Below, piece after piece: positions 25,163 to 34,855 of a stretch of DNA of 64,000 nucleotides. The translations under genes were made by a program, and so were the position numbers. The stretch is from Salarchaeum japonicum_A. Its GTDB lineage: Archaea > Halobacteriota > Halobacteria > Halobacteriales > Halobacteriaceae. The stretch spans positions 1,426,001 to 1,490,000 of the forward strand of contig NZ_JBNAMV010000004.1 in assembly GCF_049705945.1 (NCBI RefSeq), read 5' to 3'. Within the stretch, counting starts at the first letter, position 1, and each line of letters begins with the position of its first letter. Below the pieces are notes generated by a model that had not been told where the DNA came from, ran no database searches, and saw nothing but the letters and a program-made list of their open reading frames with translations.

Positions 25163-25720
25163 CTAGAACTCGGTGACTTTGGACTGGATGCGGCCGTCGT
25201 CGAAGTCGTCCTCGTCGTCGAGGTGCCGCGTCAGTTCGTCTCTACTCACGTCGTCGCTCGCGTGCAGGAACGCGAGTTCGGTGAGCGACAGCGACTCGCC
25301 GTCCCGGAGTTTGCGGAGGAGTGTGTCGGCGTCGAGCGCGTGGTAGGTGCGTTCGAACGTGACGCTGGCGGCGCGGTCGTTCTCGGCTTCTGCGAGGTTG
25401 ACGCCCTCGCTGAGGACGGTGTCGAAGTCGAGGTCCGTTTCCTCGACGCCGGCGTAGAGGAACGCCATCGCGGCCACCAGCGCGTCGAACGCCTCGACGC
25501 CGTCGCGCTCCCCGAACCGCTTCTCGAACACGAGTTCGCGGTCCCGCTCGCTCAAGCCGTCGAGCAACGCTTCGAAGTCGAGGAGGGCGTGCTCGACGCG
25601 GTCCCTGATTCTCCCGCGGGCGTTCCGCTCCGCCTGCGTGCTTCCCAGCTCGGCGTCGCCACGGAGGTACGCGCGGTCGGCCGCGGACAGCAGTCCGCGC
25701 GGTCGCTCTAACTCAGACAT
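25163..25720 (-). CDS. Conserved haloarchaeal protein (185 aa)
   Basis: 185 residues, acidic and helical. It opens with the pattern RGLLSAADRAYLRGDAELGS and RNARGRIRDRVEHALLDFEAL, which recurs in several haloarchaeal paralogues of unknown function. There are no membrane segments or catalytic motif. A TATA box on the minus strand lies 35-44 bases upstream of the start. It is divergent from pcn. Confidence 0.75.
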   Translation of the reverse strand: MSELERPRGLLSAADRAYLRGDAELGSTQAERNARGRIRDRVEHALLDFEALLDGLSERDRELVFEKRFGERDGVEAFDALVAAMAFLYAGVEETDLDFDTVLSEGVNLAEAENDRAASVTFERTYHALDADTLLRKLRDGESLSLTELAFLHASDDVSRDELTRHLDDEDDFDDGRIQSKVTEF

Positions 25721-25754
25721 AATCCATTACAGATTACGAAATACGACACACACG

Positions 25755-25764
25755 TATATAAATA
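25755..25764 (-). promoter_or_regulatory. TATA box for the 25720 gene
   Basis: Read leftward this is TTTATATA-like in a very AT-rich stretch, 35-44 bases before the ATG at 25720. The same stretch may also carry the pcn promoter on the other strand. Confidence 0.5.
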
Positions 25765-25833
25765 ACTGATTTAGGATTATGACCTTTCTGTGGCTGGAGA
25801 AATCTTTTCTTCCCCGCCGACGAGCGTTCGAGT

Positions 25834-26607
25834 ATGTCCCAGGCAGCCACCACGCCCGCCGACCCGAGCGTTCGCGCGGTCGTCCGGGCCGACGCGCTCC
25901 GCACCGTCGTCGCCACCGCTCGCAGCCTCGTCTCCGAGTGCCGCCTCCGCCTCGATTCTGACGGCTTGCTCGTCGCCGCGACCGACCCCGCGACCGTCGC
26001 ATCCGTCCGCGCCCGCCTCGACACCGCCGGATTCGAACAGTACGACGCCAGCGAAACGACCGTCGGCGTGAACCTCGCCCGACTCGCGGACGTGCTCGCA
26101 CTCGGCGACCCCGACGACCTCGTCTCTCTCACCGTCGACGACTCCCGTGGACTCCTCCACGTCGAACACGCAGACCTCCACTACACGCTCGCCCTCATCG
26201 ACCCCGACGCCATCCGCGCGCCCCCGGACCCCGAGAAACTCGACTTCGAGCACGCCGGCGGCCTCACCCTCGATTCGCGGTTCCTCTCCCGGGTCGTCGA
26301 CGCGTCCGAGATGGTGTCCGACCACGTCACCCTCGAACTCGACGACGAGCGCTTCCGCTCGGTCGCGGACGGCGACACCGACACCGCCGTCCTCGCGCAC
26401 GACGCCGCGGACGCCCACGAGTTCGACCCCGGCGAGGCGAGCGCCATCTACTCGCTCTCCTACCTCGATGAAATCGTCTCTGTCCTCCCGGGCGCGCCGG
26501 TGTCACTCGCGCTCGGCGACGACCTCCCGGTCGAACTCGACTACGAGTTCGACGACGGCCACGGTGCGGCCGAGTTCGTCCTCTCCCCTCGCCTCCGCCG
26601 CACCTGA
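25834..26607 (+). CDS. pcn: DNA polymerase sliding clamp (PCNA)
   Basis: 257 residues, the usual clamp length. It has the two-domain clamp pattern with VRADALRTVVATARSLVSEC at the start, an interdomain connecting region, LELDDERFRSVADGDTDTA, and the C-terminal VELDYEFDDGHGAAEFVLSPR (shorter fragments quoted of a longer motif). It forms a trimer around DNA and tethers polymerases, FEN1 and ligase. Confidence 0.95.
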   Translation: MSQAATTPADPSVRAVVRADALRTVVATARSLVSECRLRLDSDGLLVAATDPATVASVRARLDTAGFEQYDASETTVGVNLARLADVLALGDPDDLVSLTVDDSRGLLHVEHADLHYTLALIDPDAIRAPPDPEKLDFEHAGGLTLDSRFLSRVVDASEMVSDHVTLELDDERFRSVADGDTDTAVLAHDAADAHEFDPGEASAIYSLSYLDEIVSVLPGAPVSLALGDDLPVELDYEFDDGHGAAEFVLSPRLRRT

Positions 26608-26666
26608 CGCCAGTGGGATTCGCGGGTCCACAAAGCTCTTTGATGCTTCGGCGATTAGGTTCGAGT

Positions 26667-27023
26667 ATGAGTCAGGACGACGAGGAACGCTTGGAGGAGC
26701 TTCGACAGCAGAAGATGGAGAAGCTCAAGGAACAACAGCAGGGCGGCGGCGGTCAGGGGAACCCGGAGGCCCAGCAGCAGGCTCAACAGCAGGCCGAGCA
26801 GCAAAAGCAGGCGATGCTCCGCCAGTACCTCTCGGACGGCGCGCGCCGCCGGCTGAACTCGGTGCGGATGAGCAAGCCCGACCTCGCGGAACGCGTCGAA
26901 CAGCAGGTCGTCGCGCTCGGGCGGTCCGGCCGGATTCAGGACCAGCTCGACGAGGAGCAGATGAAGAGCCTGCTCCGCGAGCTGAAGCCGGACGAGCAGT
27001 CCTTCAACATCTCGCGCCGGTAG
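26667..27023 (+). CDS. PDCD5-family DNA-binding protein
   Basis: 118 residues from ATG MSQDDEERL. The charged N-terminal helix (LEELRQQKMEKLKEQQQ) and Gln-rich linker precede the conserved PDCD5 helical core ending in LRELKPDEQSFNISRR. Archaeal relatives are small DNA-binding proteins. The role is not settled. It is the first of four rightward genes; the next starts directly after its stop. Confidence 0.9.
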   Translation: MSQDDEERLEELRQQKMEKLKEQQQGGGGQGNPEAQQQAQQQAEQQKQAMLRQYLSDGARRRLNSVRMSKPDLAERVEQQVVALGRSGRIQDQLDEEQMKSLLRELKPDEQSFNISRR

Positions 27024-27614
27024 ATGGAGCTGGCGCTCCTCTACAGCGGAGGGAAGGACTCGACGCTCGCAGCGCTGGTTCTCGAACGCTTCTACGACGT
27101 GACCTTGGTGACGGGGTCGTTCGGCGTGACGGACGACTGGCAGCACGCCCGCGAGGCCGCCGACCGCACGCCGTTCGCTTTCGAGCGCGTGGACCTCGAC
27201 CGCGACGTCGCGCTCGATGCGGTCGAGCAAATGATTTCGGACGGCTACCCGCGGAACGGCATTCAGAAAGTCCACGAACACGCCCTGGAGGTGGTCGCGG
27301 ACCTGGACGTGGACGCGGTGGCGGACGGCAGCCGGCGTGACGACCGCGTCCCCACGGTGTCGCGCGCGCAAGCGCAGAGCCTCGAAGACCGCCACGACGT
27401 GCACTACCTCTCCCCGCTCTCCGGGTTCGGCCGCGGCGCAATCGACGACATGGTCGCCGCGTCGCTGGACGTGAAGTCCGGGCCGAGCGAAACTCTGGAG
27501 AAGTCGGACTACGAGTCCGAACTGCGCGAACTGCTCCGGACGGAGTTCGAGGACGCGTCCGTCTCGGACGTGTTCCCCGAGCACACCCAGACCCGGGTGC
27601 GGGACGTGCGGTAG
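27024..27614 (+). CDS. PP-loop ATPase superfamily protein (adenine nucleotide alpha hydrolase-like)
   Basis: 196 residues. The PP-loop LLYSGGKDSTLAALVLE is at the N-terminus and GSRRDDRVPTVSRAQAQSLED in the middle, fitting the asparagine-synthetase-like/ATP-pyrophosphatase superfamily. Such enzymes adenylate a substrate before amidation or thiolation, often on tRNA. The neighbours hisS and truA suggest a tRNA-related role, which is inferred. The ATG follows the previous stop with no gap. Confidence 0.8.
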   Translation: MELALLYSGGKDSTLAALVLERFYDVTLVTGSFGVTDDWQHAREAADRTPFAFERVDLDRDVALDAVEQMISDGYPRNGIQKVHEHALEVVADLDVDAVADGSRRDDRVPTVSRAQAQSLEDRHDVHYLSPLSGFGRGAIDDMVAASLDVKSGPSETLEKSDYESELRELLRTEFEDASVSDVFPEHTQTRVRDVR

Positions 27615-27677
27615 CGGTGGCGGGAGCGGTGCGGTGAAGGCAATGGTTTGAAGCGCGCGCGCGCCGAATCCCGGGAC

Positions 27678-28973
27678 ATGTACGACCGCTTGAAGGGCTT
27701 CAGGGACTTCTATCCGCAGGAGATGCGGGCGCGCCGCGAAATCATGGACACCGTCGAGGACGTGGCGGCCCGCTACGGGTTCCGTGAGGTCGGGACGCCC
27801 GCGCTGGAGCGCACGCAGATGTACGTGGACAAATCTGGCGAGGAAATCGAGGAGGAACTCTACTCCTTTACCGACCGCGGGGGGCGGGACGTGGCGATGA
27901 CGCCCGAACTCACGCCGACCGTCGCGCGGATGGTCGTCGCGAAACAGCAGGAGCTCTCGAAGCCCATCAAGTGGTACTCGACGCGCTCGTTCTGGCGGTA
28001 CGAGGAACCCCAGCAGGGGCGGTACCGGGAGTTCGCGCAGACGAACGTGGACATCTTCGGGTCGTCGGAGCCGACGGCGGACGCGGAGGTGTTGGCGGTC
28101 GCGGCGGACGCGCTCACGGGCCTCGGGCTCTCCCCCGACGACTTCGAGTTCCGCGTGAGCCACCGCGACATCCTCTCCGGCCTCCTCGCGGCGTTCGGCG
28201 GCGACGTGGACACCACGGCCGCCATCCGCGCGGTGGACAAGTCGGACAAGATTTCGCGGGTGGAGTTCTTCGACCACCTCGAAGCCGCGGGGCTCTCCCG
28301 GGGCGAGGCGGAGCAGTTCGCCGACCTCCTCGACTCCGACGACCTGGACGAACTCGTGGCGTTCGCGGGCGACGACGTGGCGGACGCCGTCGAGAACCTC
28401 CGGAACGTCCTCGCCGCCGCCGAGGACTTCGGCGTGCGCGAGTACTGCGACATCTCGCTCGAAACCGCGCGCGGCCTCGACTACTACACGGGCGTCGTCT
28501 TCGAGTGCTTCGACAGCACGGGCGAAGTGAGCCGGAGCGTGTTCGGCGGCGGGCGCTACGACGACCTCATCGAGTCCGTCGGCGGCCAGCCCACGCCCGC
28601 GGTCGGGTTCGCGCCCGGGCACTCCACGCTCCCGCTCCTCCTGGAGCGCGCGGGCGTCCACCCCGAGGAGGAACTCCGCACCGACTACTACGTCCTCTCC
28701 GTGGGCGACACCCGGGACGTGGCCGCGCGCGTCGCCCGCGACCTCCGCGAACGCGGGAACGTCGTCGAGTCCGACGTGTCTGACCGGTCGTTCGGCGCGC
28801 AGATGAACTACGCCGACGCGGTGAACGCCGACACCGTCGTCATCGTCGGCGAGCGCGACCTCAAGGACGGTAACGTCACCGTGAAGGACATGACGTCGGG
28901 CGACCAGACGCAAGCCCCCGTCGAGGACTTCCCGGGCGACTATTCGAGTCCGCGCTACGACGACTTCGCGTAG
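27678..28973 (+). CDS. hisS: Histidyl-tRNA synthetase
   Basis: 431 residues from ATG MYDRLKGFRDFYP. Class II motifs: motif 2 WRYEEPQQGRYREFAQ, the histidine-specific RGLDYYTGVVFE, and motif 3 GGGRYDDLIE plus PAVGFAPG. The C-terminal anticodon-binding domain is present. It charges tRNA-His. The stop is followed at once by the truA ATG. Confidence 0.96.
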   Translation: MYDRLKGFRDFYPQEMRARREIMDTVEDVAARYGFREVGTPALERTQMYVDKSGEEIEEELYSFTDRGGRDVAMTPELTPTVARMVVAKQQELSKPIKWYSTRSFWRYEEPQQGRYREFAQTNVDIFGSSEPTADAEVLAVAADALTGLGLSPDDFEFRVSHRDILSGLLAAFGGDVDTTAAIRAVDKSDKISRVEFFDHLEAAGLSRGEAEQFADLLDSDDLDELVAFAGDDVADAVENLRNVLAAAEDFGVREYCDISLETARGLDYYTGVVFECFDSTGEVSRSVFGGGRYDDLIESVGGQPTPAVGFAPGHSTLPLLLERAGVHPEEELRTDYYVLSVGDTRDVAARVARDLRERGNVVESDVSDRSFGAQMNYADAVNADTVVIVGERDLKDGNVTVKDMTSGDQTQAPVEDFPGDYSSPRYDDFA

Positions 28974-29759
28974 ATGCGCGCGTTCCGGCTGGCCTACGAC
29001 GGCACCCAGTATCGGGGGTTTCAGCGCCAGCCGCACGGCGACACCGTGGAGGACGAACTGTTCGCGGCGCTCCGCGCGCTCGACGCGTTCTCCGGCGAGA
29101 AACCCGAGGGATACGCGGCGGCGGGGCGGACGGACGCCGGCGTCTCCGCTCGCGCGCAGACGGTCGGGTTCGAGAGCCCCGAGTGGCTGACGCCGCGCGC
29201 GCTCAACGCCGAACTCTCCGAGTCCGTGCGGGCGTGGGCGTTCGCGGACGCCCCCGACGGCTTCCACGCCACCCACCACGCTCAGTACCGCGAGTACGTC
29301 TACCACCTCCACGCGCCCGACGTGGACGACGACCGCGCCCGCGAGACCGCTCGACGGCTTTCCGGCGTCCACGACTTCCACAACCTCACCACGGACTCGA
29401 AGAACACCGAGCGCGACGTCTCGCTCTCGCTCGAACGCGAGAACGAGTATCTCGTCGTCACGGCGCGCGCCGGCGGGTTCCCGCGCGGTCTGGTGCGCCG
29501 CCTCGTCGCCCTACTCCACGATGTCGCCACGGGCGGGTCGTTCGACCGCCTCTCACGCGTTCTCTCCCCGGAACCGCTCGACGGCCCGCTCGGCGTGCCG
29601 GCCGCGCCCGCCCACCCGCTCGTGCTCGCAGACGTAGGCTACGACCTCGATTTCGAGGTAGACGACCGCGCCGCCGCGAACTGCCGCGAGGTCTTCGAGT
29701 CGCTCGCGGTCGAGCGCCGCACGCGCGCCCGCGTCGCCGACTCCCTCTACTCCCAGTGA
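28974..29759 (+). CDS. truA: tRNA pseudouridine synthase A
   Basis: 261 residues. The catalytic Asp is in AAGRTDAGVSARAQ, near residue 54. FRLAYDGTQYRGFQRQPHG at the N-terminus and FPRGLVRRLVALLHDVATG near the C-terminus are typical of TruA. It makes pseudouridine in the anticodon stem-loop (positions 38-40). Its last 13 bases overlap the convergent peptidase gene. Confidence 0.94.
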   Translation: MRAFRLAYDGTQYRGFQRQPHGDTVEDELFAALRALDAFSGEKPEGYAAAGRTDAGVSARAQTVGFESPEWLTPRALNAELSESVRAWAFADAPDGFHATHHAQYREYVYHLHAPDVDDDRARETARRLSGVHDFHNLTTDSKNTERDVSLSLERENEYLVVTARAGGFPRGLVRRLVALLHDVATGGSFDRLSRVLSPEPLDGPLGVPAAPAHPLVLADVGYDLDFEVDDRAAANCREVFESLAVERRTRARVADSLYSQ

Positions 29760-31063
29760 GCGGGCCAGATTTCGGCGGCCTCCATCCCCGGACGCAGCCC
29801 CCGCGATTCGAGGTCGGCGGCGAGCGCGTCCGCGTCCGGCCGCGGCACCGACTTCCGGGTGAGTTCCCGGACGAGGAGCGCGGCGAGCATCCCGTGCTCG
29901 CGGACGTTCCGCGCGTCCGTCTTGTCCCACGTGTCGGCGTGCGTGTGCCCCCAGCCGCGGCCGCGCTCCGGCGTCACCGAATGCAGTTGCACCGCCGGAA
30001 CCTCGCGCTTGAGGAACGGCCAGTGGTCGCTGAACGGATGCAGCGCGTCATCGACGCTGACCTCGCGGCTCGCCGCGTCAGACACCGAGTCGAGCACGCC
30101 CTCGAACGCGGGCGTGCCGTGCGTGAACGCGCGCAGCGTCCGGTAGCGGCCCGCGCCGTCGACGTTCACGACCGACCGCATGCGCTCCGACTCGATGGTA
30201 TCGGCGAGCGCGCTCGCGCCGAGCAACCCGACTTCTTCGCCGCCGACCGTGACGACGCGAACCCGCGTGTCGAGGTCGATGTCCCCGAGTATGCGCGCAA
30301 TCGCGACGACGGTTGCGACGCCGCAGCCGTTGTCCAGCGCGGCCTCCGCGATGTCGTGGCCGTCGTGGTGCGCGAGCACCACCACCTCCTCGTCGGTCTC
30401 GGGGCCGAACACGCCGGTCGCGTTGTGGCCCTCGCCGGGCACGGTGTCGGCCGAGACGGAGAGCGACACCTCGCCGTCGCGGTCCGCGTACTCTCGCAAC
30501 CACGTTCCGGTCTCCGCGGACACGCCGACCGCGGGGACCGCGGCCTCCCGGTCGAACCGAAGCGCGCCCGTCGGCGGCAACTGGCCCTGCTTGTGGTTCG
30601 CGAACACGAACGCGCTCGCGCCCGCCGCCACCGCGTGCCCGAACTTCTCCATCCGATGATACAGCCGGTCCATCCCCGGCGGCGTCTCCGTCGACGCCAC
30701 CACCACGTTACCCGCCACGTCCGCCGCCTCGATCTCTTCCGGCGTGCCGTGGCCCACGTCCACGATGTCGCCGTGCACGTCTCCACTCGGACTGTACGGG
30801 AGCGCGAGCGCCTCGAACGACCGCTCCACGGGATTCGTGACGCCGAACTCGGTGCTCCCGCGCTTCCACGCGTTCATCTCGAACGGCTCCACCGCGACCT
30901 CGCGCGCACCGGCGTCCCGGAAGGCGTCGGCGACGAGTTCGGCGGCCCGACGTTCACCCGGCCGGCCGCTCATCCGGTCGCCGAGTTCCGCGAGGTCCCG
31001 GAGGAAGTCCCCGGGGTAGTCGTCCGCCCACAGTCGTCCGAACGCGTCCGGTGAGTCGACCAT
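29747..31063 (-). CDS. M28-family zinc aminopeptidase
   Basis: 438 residues from ATG MVDSPDAFG. It has a PA insert in the first half. The metal site begins VVVLAHHDGHDIAEAALDNGCG (His, Asp), then the VTVGGEEVGLLGA Glu pair and the VNVDGAG Asp, and a final His in HTHADTWDKTD. There is no signal peptide, so it is likely cytosolic. It would remove N-terminal residues from peptides, complementing PepF next door and the PAN-proteasome. Confidence 0.88.
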   Translation of the reverse strand: MVDSPDAFGRLWADDYPGDFLRDLAELGDRMSGRPGERRAAELVADAFRDAGAREVAVEPFEMNAWKRGSTEFGVTNPVERSFEALALPYSPSGDVHGDIVDVGHGTPEEIEAADVAGNVVVASTETPPGMDRLYHRMEKFGHAVAAGASAFVFANHKQGQLPPTGALRFDREAAVPAVGVSAETGTWLREYADRDGEVSLSVSADTVPGEGHNATGVFGPETDEEVVVLAHHDGHDIAEAALDNGCGVATVVAIARILGDIDLDTRVRVVTVGGEEVGLLGASALADTIESERMRSVVNVDGAGRYRTLRAFTHGTPAFEGVLDSVSDAASREVSVDDALHPFSDHWPFLKREVPAVQLHSVTPERGRGWGHTHADTWDKTDARNVREHGMLAALLVRELTRKSVPRPDADALAADLESRGLRPGMEAAEIWPAHWE

Positions 31064-31153
31064 AGTTCGAGTATTTCGCGCCCGCCCGAAAACTACTGTC
31101 CCCGTCGCTCCGGTTTGCGAACGCTTAACGGCGTTCGCGAGGAGATGTCGACC

Positions 31154-32944
31154 ATGAGTAGCGTTCCCGAACGAAGCGATATCGAGCAGGAGTACAAGTG
31201 GGACCTGGAGAGCATCTACGCCACGGACGAGGCGTGGGAGGAGGCGTTCGAGACGGTGAAAGGCCGCCTCGACGACCTCTCGAACTACGAGAGTCACGCC
31301 ACCGAGGACGGCGACACCCTCCTCGAAGTGCTCGAACTACGCGACGAAATCATGCGGGAGGTCGCGAAGGTGTCCTCGTATGCTCGAATGCGTTCCGACG
31401 AGGACACGCGCGACCAGGAGTACCAGGCGCTCTCCGCGCGGGCGTCCAGTCTCGTCTCGCAGGCGTCGAGCGCGGCGTCGTTCATCGAGCCCGCGATTCA
31501 GGACCTCACCGAGGACGAAATCGACGCGATGGTCGCGGAGACCGACGGCCTCGACGAGTACGAGCACTACTTCGACGACGTGCTCCGGCAGAAGGAGCAC
31601 ACGCGCTCCGCCGAAATCGAGGAACTCCTCTCCGAACTCGGCGAGGTGACGGGCGCGCCCGGCGACATCTACTCGATGCTGACGAACGCGGACATGACGT
31701 TCCCCACCGTCGAGAAGCCGAGCGGGGACGCCGTCGAAATCAGTCAGGGGAACTTCACCAGCCTCCTCAAGAACTCGGATAGGGAGTTCCGCCAGACCGT
31801 CCACGAGTCCTACTTCGAGGAACTCGAATCAGTTCGGAACACCATCGGATCCACGCTGAAGAACAGCGTGAAGTCGGACGTGAAGACCGCGCAGGCCCGG
31901 TTCTACGACACCGCGCGGGAGGCCGCGCTGGACGACACGAACGTCCCCGTCACGGTGTACGACAACCTCGTCGACACGGTGAAGGACAACCTCGACAAAC
32001 TCCACCATCACGCGGAGCTCAAGCAGCGCCAGCTCGGCGTCGAGGAACTCAAGCCGTGGGACTTCTACATGCCGCTCGCGGACACCGAGAGCCCCGAAAT
32101 CACGTACGAGGAGGCGAAGCAGCACGTGGTGGACGCGGTCGCGCCGCTCGGCGAAGACTACCAGAACCGGGTCGCGGACGGCCTCGACTCCCGCTGGGTT
32201 GACGTGTACGAGAACCGCGGGAAGCGCTCCGGCGCGTACTCCGGCGGCACGTACGACACCCAGCCGTTCATCCTGATGAACTATCAGGACGACATCTCCT
32301 CGATGTACACGCTCGCCCACGAACTCGGGCACTCGCTCCACAGCCAGTACACGGCCGACGAGCAGCCGTACGTCTACTCGCACTACGACATCTTCGTCGC
32401 GGAAGTCGCGTCGACCGTGAACGAGGCGCTGCTCACCCAGCACCTCCTCGACACCGTCGAGGACGACGCGTTCCGACGGCACGTCCTCAGCGAGTACCTC
32501 GAACGCTTCCGCTCCACGCTCTACCGCCAGACGCTGTTCGCGGACTTCGAACACCAGATTCACACGCTCTCCGAGGAGGGCGAAGCCCTGACGCCCGACC
32601 GGATGGACGAGGTGTACGGCGACCTGAAGGAGTCGTTCTACGCGCCCGCCGACCTCGACGACCACATCCGCCGCGAGTGGATGCGCATCCCGCACTTCTA
32701 CTACAACTACTACGTCTACCAGTACAGCACGGGCATCTCGGCGGCGGTCGCGCTCAGCCAGGACATCCTCGGCGAGGGCGACGACGCCGCGCGACGCTAC
32801 CGCGAGTTCCTCGCGATGGGGAACAGCGAGTACCCGCTCGACGCCCTCCAGCACGCGGGCGTCGACATGACGTCGCCCGACCCCATCGAGTCCGCGATTT
32901 CGGTGTACGGCGACTACCTGGACGAGATGGACGACCTGGTGTAA
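31154..32944 (+). CDS. pepF: Oligoendopeptidase F
   Basis: 596 residues. I prefer the ATG at 31154, because GAGGAG then sits nine bases upstream; ATG 31145 is possible. M3 family: the zinc motif HELGHSLHSQYT lies near residue 390, followed by a downstream Glu in FVAEVASTVNEALL. It degrades short peptides. It is divergent from the M28 peptidase and followed at 47 bases by pan, forming a peptide-degradation neighbourhood. Confidence 0.94.
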   Translation: MSSVPERSDIEQEYKWDLESIYATDEAWEEAFETVKGRLDDLSNYESHATEDGDTLLEVLELRDEIMREVAKVSSYARMRSDEDTRDQEYQALSARASSLVSQASSAASFIEPAIQDLTEDEIDAMVAETDGLDEYEHYFDDVLRQKEHTRSAEIEELLSELGEVTGAPGDIYSMLTNADMTFPTVEKPSGDAVEISQGNFTSLLKNSDREFRQTVHESYFEELESVRNTIGSTLKNSVKSDVKTAQARFYDTAREAALDDTNVPVTVYDNLVDTVKDNLDKLHHHAELKQRQLGVEELKPWDFYMPLADTESPEITYEEAKQHVVDAVAPLGEDYQNRVADGLDSRWVDVYENRGKRSGAYSGGTYDTQPFILMNYQDDISSMYTLAHELGHSLHSQYTADEQPYVYSHYDIFVAEVASTVNEALLTQHLLDTVEDDAFRRHVLSEYLERFRSTLYRQTLFADFEHQIHTLSEEGEALTPDRMDEVYGDLKESFYAPADLDDHIRREWMRIPHFYYNYYVYQYSTGISAAVALSQDILGEGDDAARRYREFLAMGNSEYPLDALQHAGVDMTSPDPIESAISVYGDYLDEMDDLV

Positions 32945-32991
32945 CGACCCAAAGGGACTTCTACGCGCGGGCCATACTGGCGGCCAACAGG

Positions 32992-34218
32992 ATGTCCCGC
33001 AGCCCATCTCTACCCGACCGGCCGACCCTCGATGTCGACCCCGATTCGACCCCCGAGGAACGGCTGGACGCCCTCAGAGCTCACTACGAGGAAATTCTGA
33101 CGGTGAACGACCAGCTCGAAGACCAGTTGGCGTCGGTCCGCGACCACCAGGAGGAGCTCCGGGAGCGCGTGGAGGACCTCCAGCGGGAGAACGAGACGCT
33201 GAAGACGGCGTCCCTCTACATCGCGACGGTCGAGGACCTGAACGACGACGGCGCTATCCTCCAGCAGCACGGGAACAATCAGGAAGTCCTCACGGACGTC
33301 GGCGACCGCCTCCGCCAGAAACTGGAGGTCGGTGACCGCGTCGCCATCAACGACTCCTTCGCGGTGCAGCGCGTGCTCGACGACGAGACGGACGCTCGCG
33401 CGCAAGCGATGGAAGTCGACGAGTCCCCGACCGTCGAGTACGAGGACATCGGTGGACTGGACGAGGAACTCCGCGAGGTCCGGGAGGCCGTCGAGGACCC
33501 GCTTCTGAACGCGGAGCAGTTCGAGAACATCGGCGTGGAACCGCCGAGCGGCGTGCTCCTGCACGGCCCGCCCGGCACGGGGAAGACGATGATGGCGAAG
33601 GCCGTCGCGAACGAGACGGACGCGACGTTCATCAAGATGGCCGGCTCCGAACTCGTCCAGAAGTTCATCGGCGAGGGGAGTCGGCTGGTCCGCGACCTCT
33701 TCGACCTCGCGGAGCAGCGCGAACCCGCCATCGTCTTCATCGACGAAATCGACGCCGTCGCCTCCAAGCGCACGGACTCGAAGACCTCCGGGGACGCCGA
33801 GGTCCAGCGGACGATGATGCAGCTCCTCAGCGAGATGGACGGGTTCGACGAGCGCGGCGACGTGCGCATCATCGCCGCGACCAACCGCTTCGACATGCTC
33901 GACGAGGCGATTCTCCGCCCCGGCCGGTTCGACCGCCTCATCGAGGTGCCGAACCCGGACGTGGAAGCGCGCTCGCGCATCATCTCCATCCACACGGACG
34001 AGATGAACCTCGCGGAAGCCGTGGACTACGCCGCGCTCGCGGACCGCACCGAGGGCTTCTCCGGCGCGCAACTGGAGAGCCTCTCCACCGAAGCCGGCAT
34101 GTTCGCGATTCGGGACGGCCGCGACGAAGTCACCATGGCCGACTTCGAGGACGCGCTCGACAAGATCAAGCGGAACGCCGAGGACGACTCGCCCGGCCAC
34201 TCCGTCTACGTCCAGTAA
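32992..34218 (+). CDS. pan: Proteasome-activating nucleotidase
   Basis: 408 residues from ATG MSRSPSLPD. An N-terminal coiled coil (about 25-75) and OB domain precede the AAA+ module: Walker A GPPGTGK at 192-198, Walker B IVFIDEID near 247-254, and the arginine finger in RPGRFDR. It unfolds proteins for the 20S proteasome. The C-terminus is SVYVQ, so the Tyr of the usual HbYX gate-opening motif is one residue further from the end than expected. Confidence 0.95.
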   Translation: MSRSPSLPDRPTLDVDPDSTPEERLDALRAHYEEILTVNDQLEDQLASVRDHQEELRERVEDLQRENETLKTASLYIATVEDLNDDGAILQQHGNNQEVLTDVGDRLRQKLEVGDRVAINDSFAVQRVLDDETDARAQAMEVDESPTVEYEDIGGLDEELREVREAVEDPLLNAEQFENIGVEPPSGVLLHGPPGTGKTMMAKAVANETDATFIKMAGSELVQKFIGEGSRLVRDLFDLAEQREPAIVFIDEIDAVASKRTDSKTSGDAEVQRTMMQLLSEMDGFDERGDVRIIAATNRFDMLDEAILRPGRFDRLIEVPNPDVEARSRIISIHTDEMNLAEAVDYAALADRTEGFSGAQLESLSTEAGMFAIRDGRDEVTMADFEDALDKIKRNAEDDSPGHSVYVQ

Positions 34219-34284
34219 CCGACTTCTCTACTCGGCGCTTCCCGTAATCGACACGCCTTATTTCGCGCGGGCGCTCTCGTTCGT

Positions 34285-34764
34285 ATGAGCAGCATTCGCA
34301 TCGCGTGGGGGACCGGCACGGCGCCCACGGAGATGGCGGCGTACGACGCCGCGCTGGCGGACGCGAACCTCCACAACTACAACCTCGTCAGCGTCTCGTC
34401 CGTCATTCCCGCGGACGTGCCCGTCGAGGTGGTTGGGACCGCGCCCGACCTCGGACCCGCCGGGAACCGCTTGACGGTCGTGGAAGCGCACGCGAGCGTC
34501 GCCGGACCGAGTCGGGCGAGCGCGGGGCTCGCGTGGAGCCGCAGCGAGAATCTGGGCCCCGGATTGTTCTACGAGGCCGCCGGGGAGACGGACGCGGACG
34601 AGATCGCGCACGTGGTTCGGGAGGGACTGGACGCCGGCCGCGACCTCCGCGACTGGGCGTTCGCGGGCGAACGAGTGGAGACCGCGACGGTGACCGCGGA
34701 CGCGGGCGAGTACGCGTCTGCCGTGGTTCTCGCGGCGTACGGCCACGCGACCCCGATTTGTTGA
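34285..34764 (+). CDS. pdaD: Pyruvoyl-dependent arginine decarboxylase
   Basis: 159 residues. The self-cleavage site is within NLVSVSSVIPADV (Ser-Ser, near residue 45), which yields beta and alpha subunits and the pyruvoyl group. The C-terminal YASAVVLAAYG is typical. It makes agmatine from arginine; in haloarchaea agmatine is needed for agmatidine in tRNA-Ile2 and for polyamines. Confidence 0.92.
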   Translation: MSSIRIAWGTGTAPTEMAAYDAALADANLHNYNLVSVSSVIPADVPVEVVGTAPDLGPAGNRLTVVEAHASVAGPSRASAGLAWSRSENLGPGLFYEAAGETDADEIAHVVREGLDAGRDLRDWAFAGERVETATVTADAGEYASAVVLAAYGHATPIC

Positions 34765-34855
34765 CGGCCGAGCATTGCCCATTTATGCACGCACCTCCTA
34801 CTATCGAGTAGATTGCTGTGAGTCGCTCGCGAACCACGCCAGTAATCGCACACTC

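Noticed and set aside
26655..29381. Long open frame of 908 codons on the minus strand
   Set aside because: It lies opposite pdcd5, PP-loop, hisS and truA and has the Arg/His/Val-rich composition of antisense frames in GC-rich DNA.
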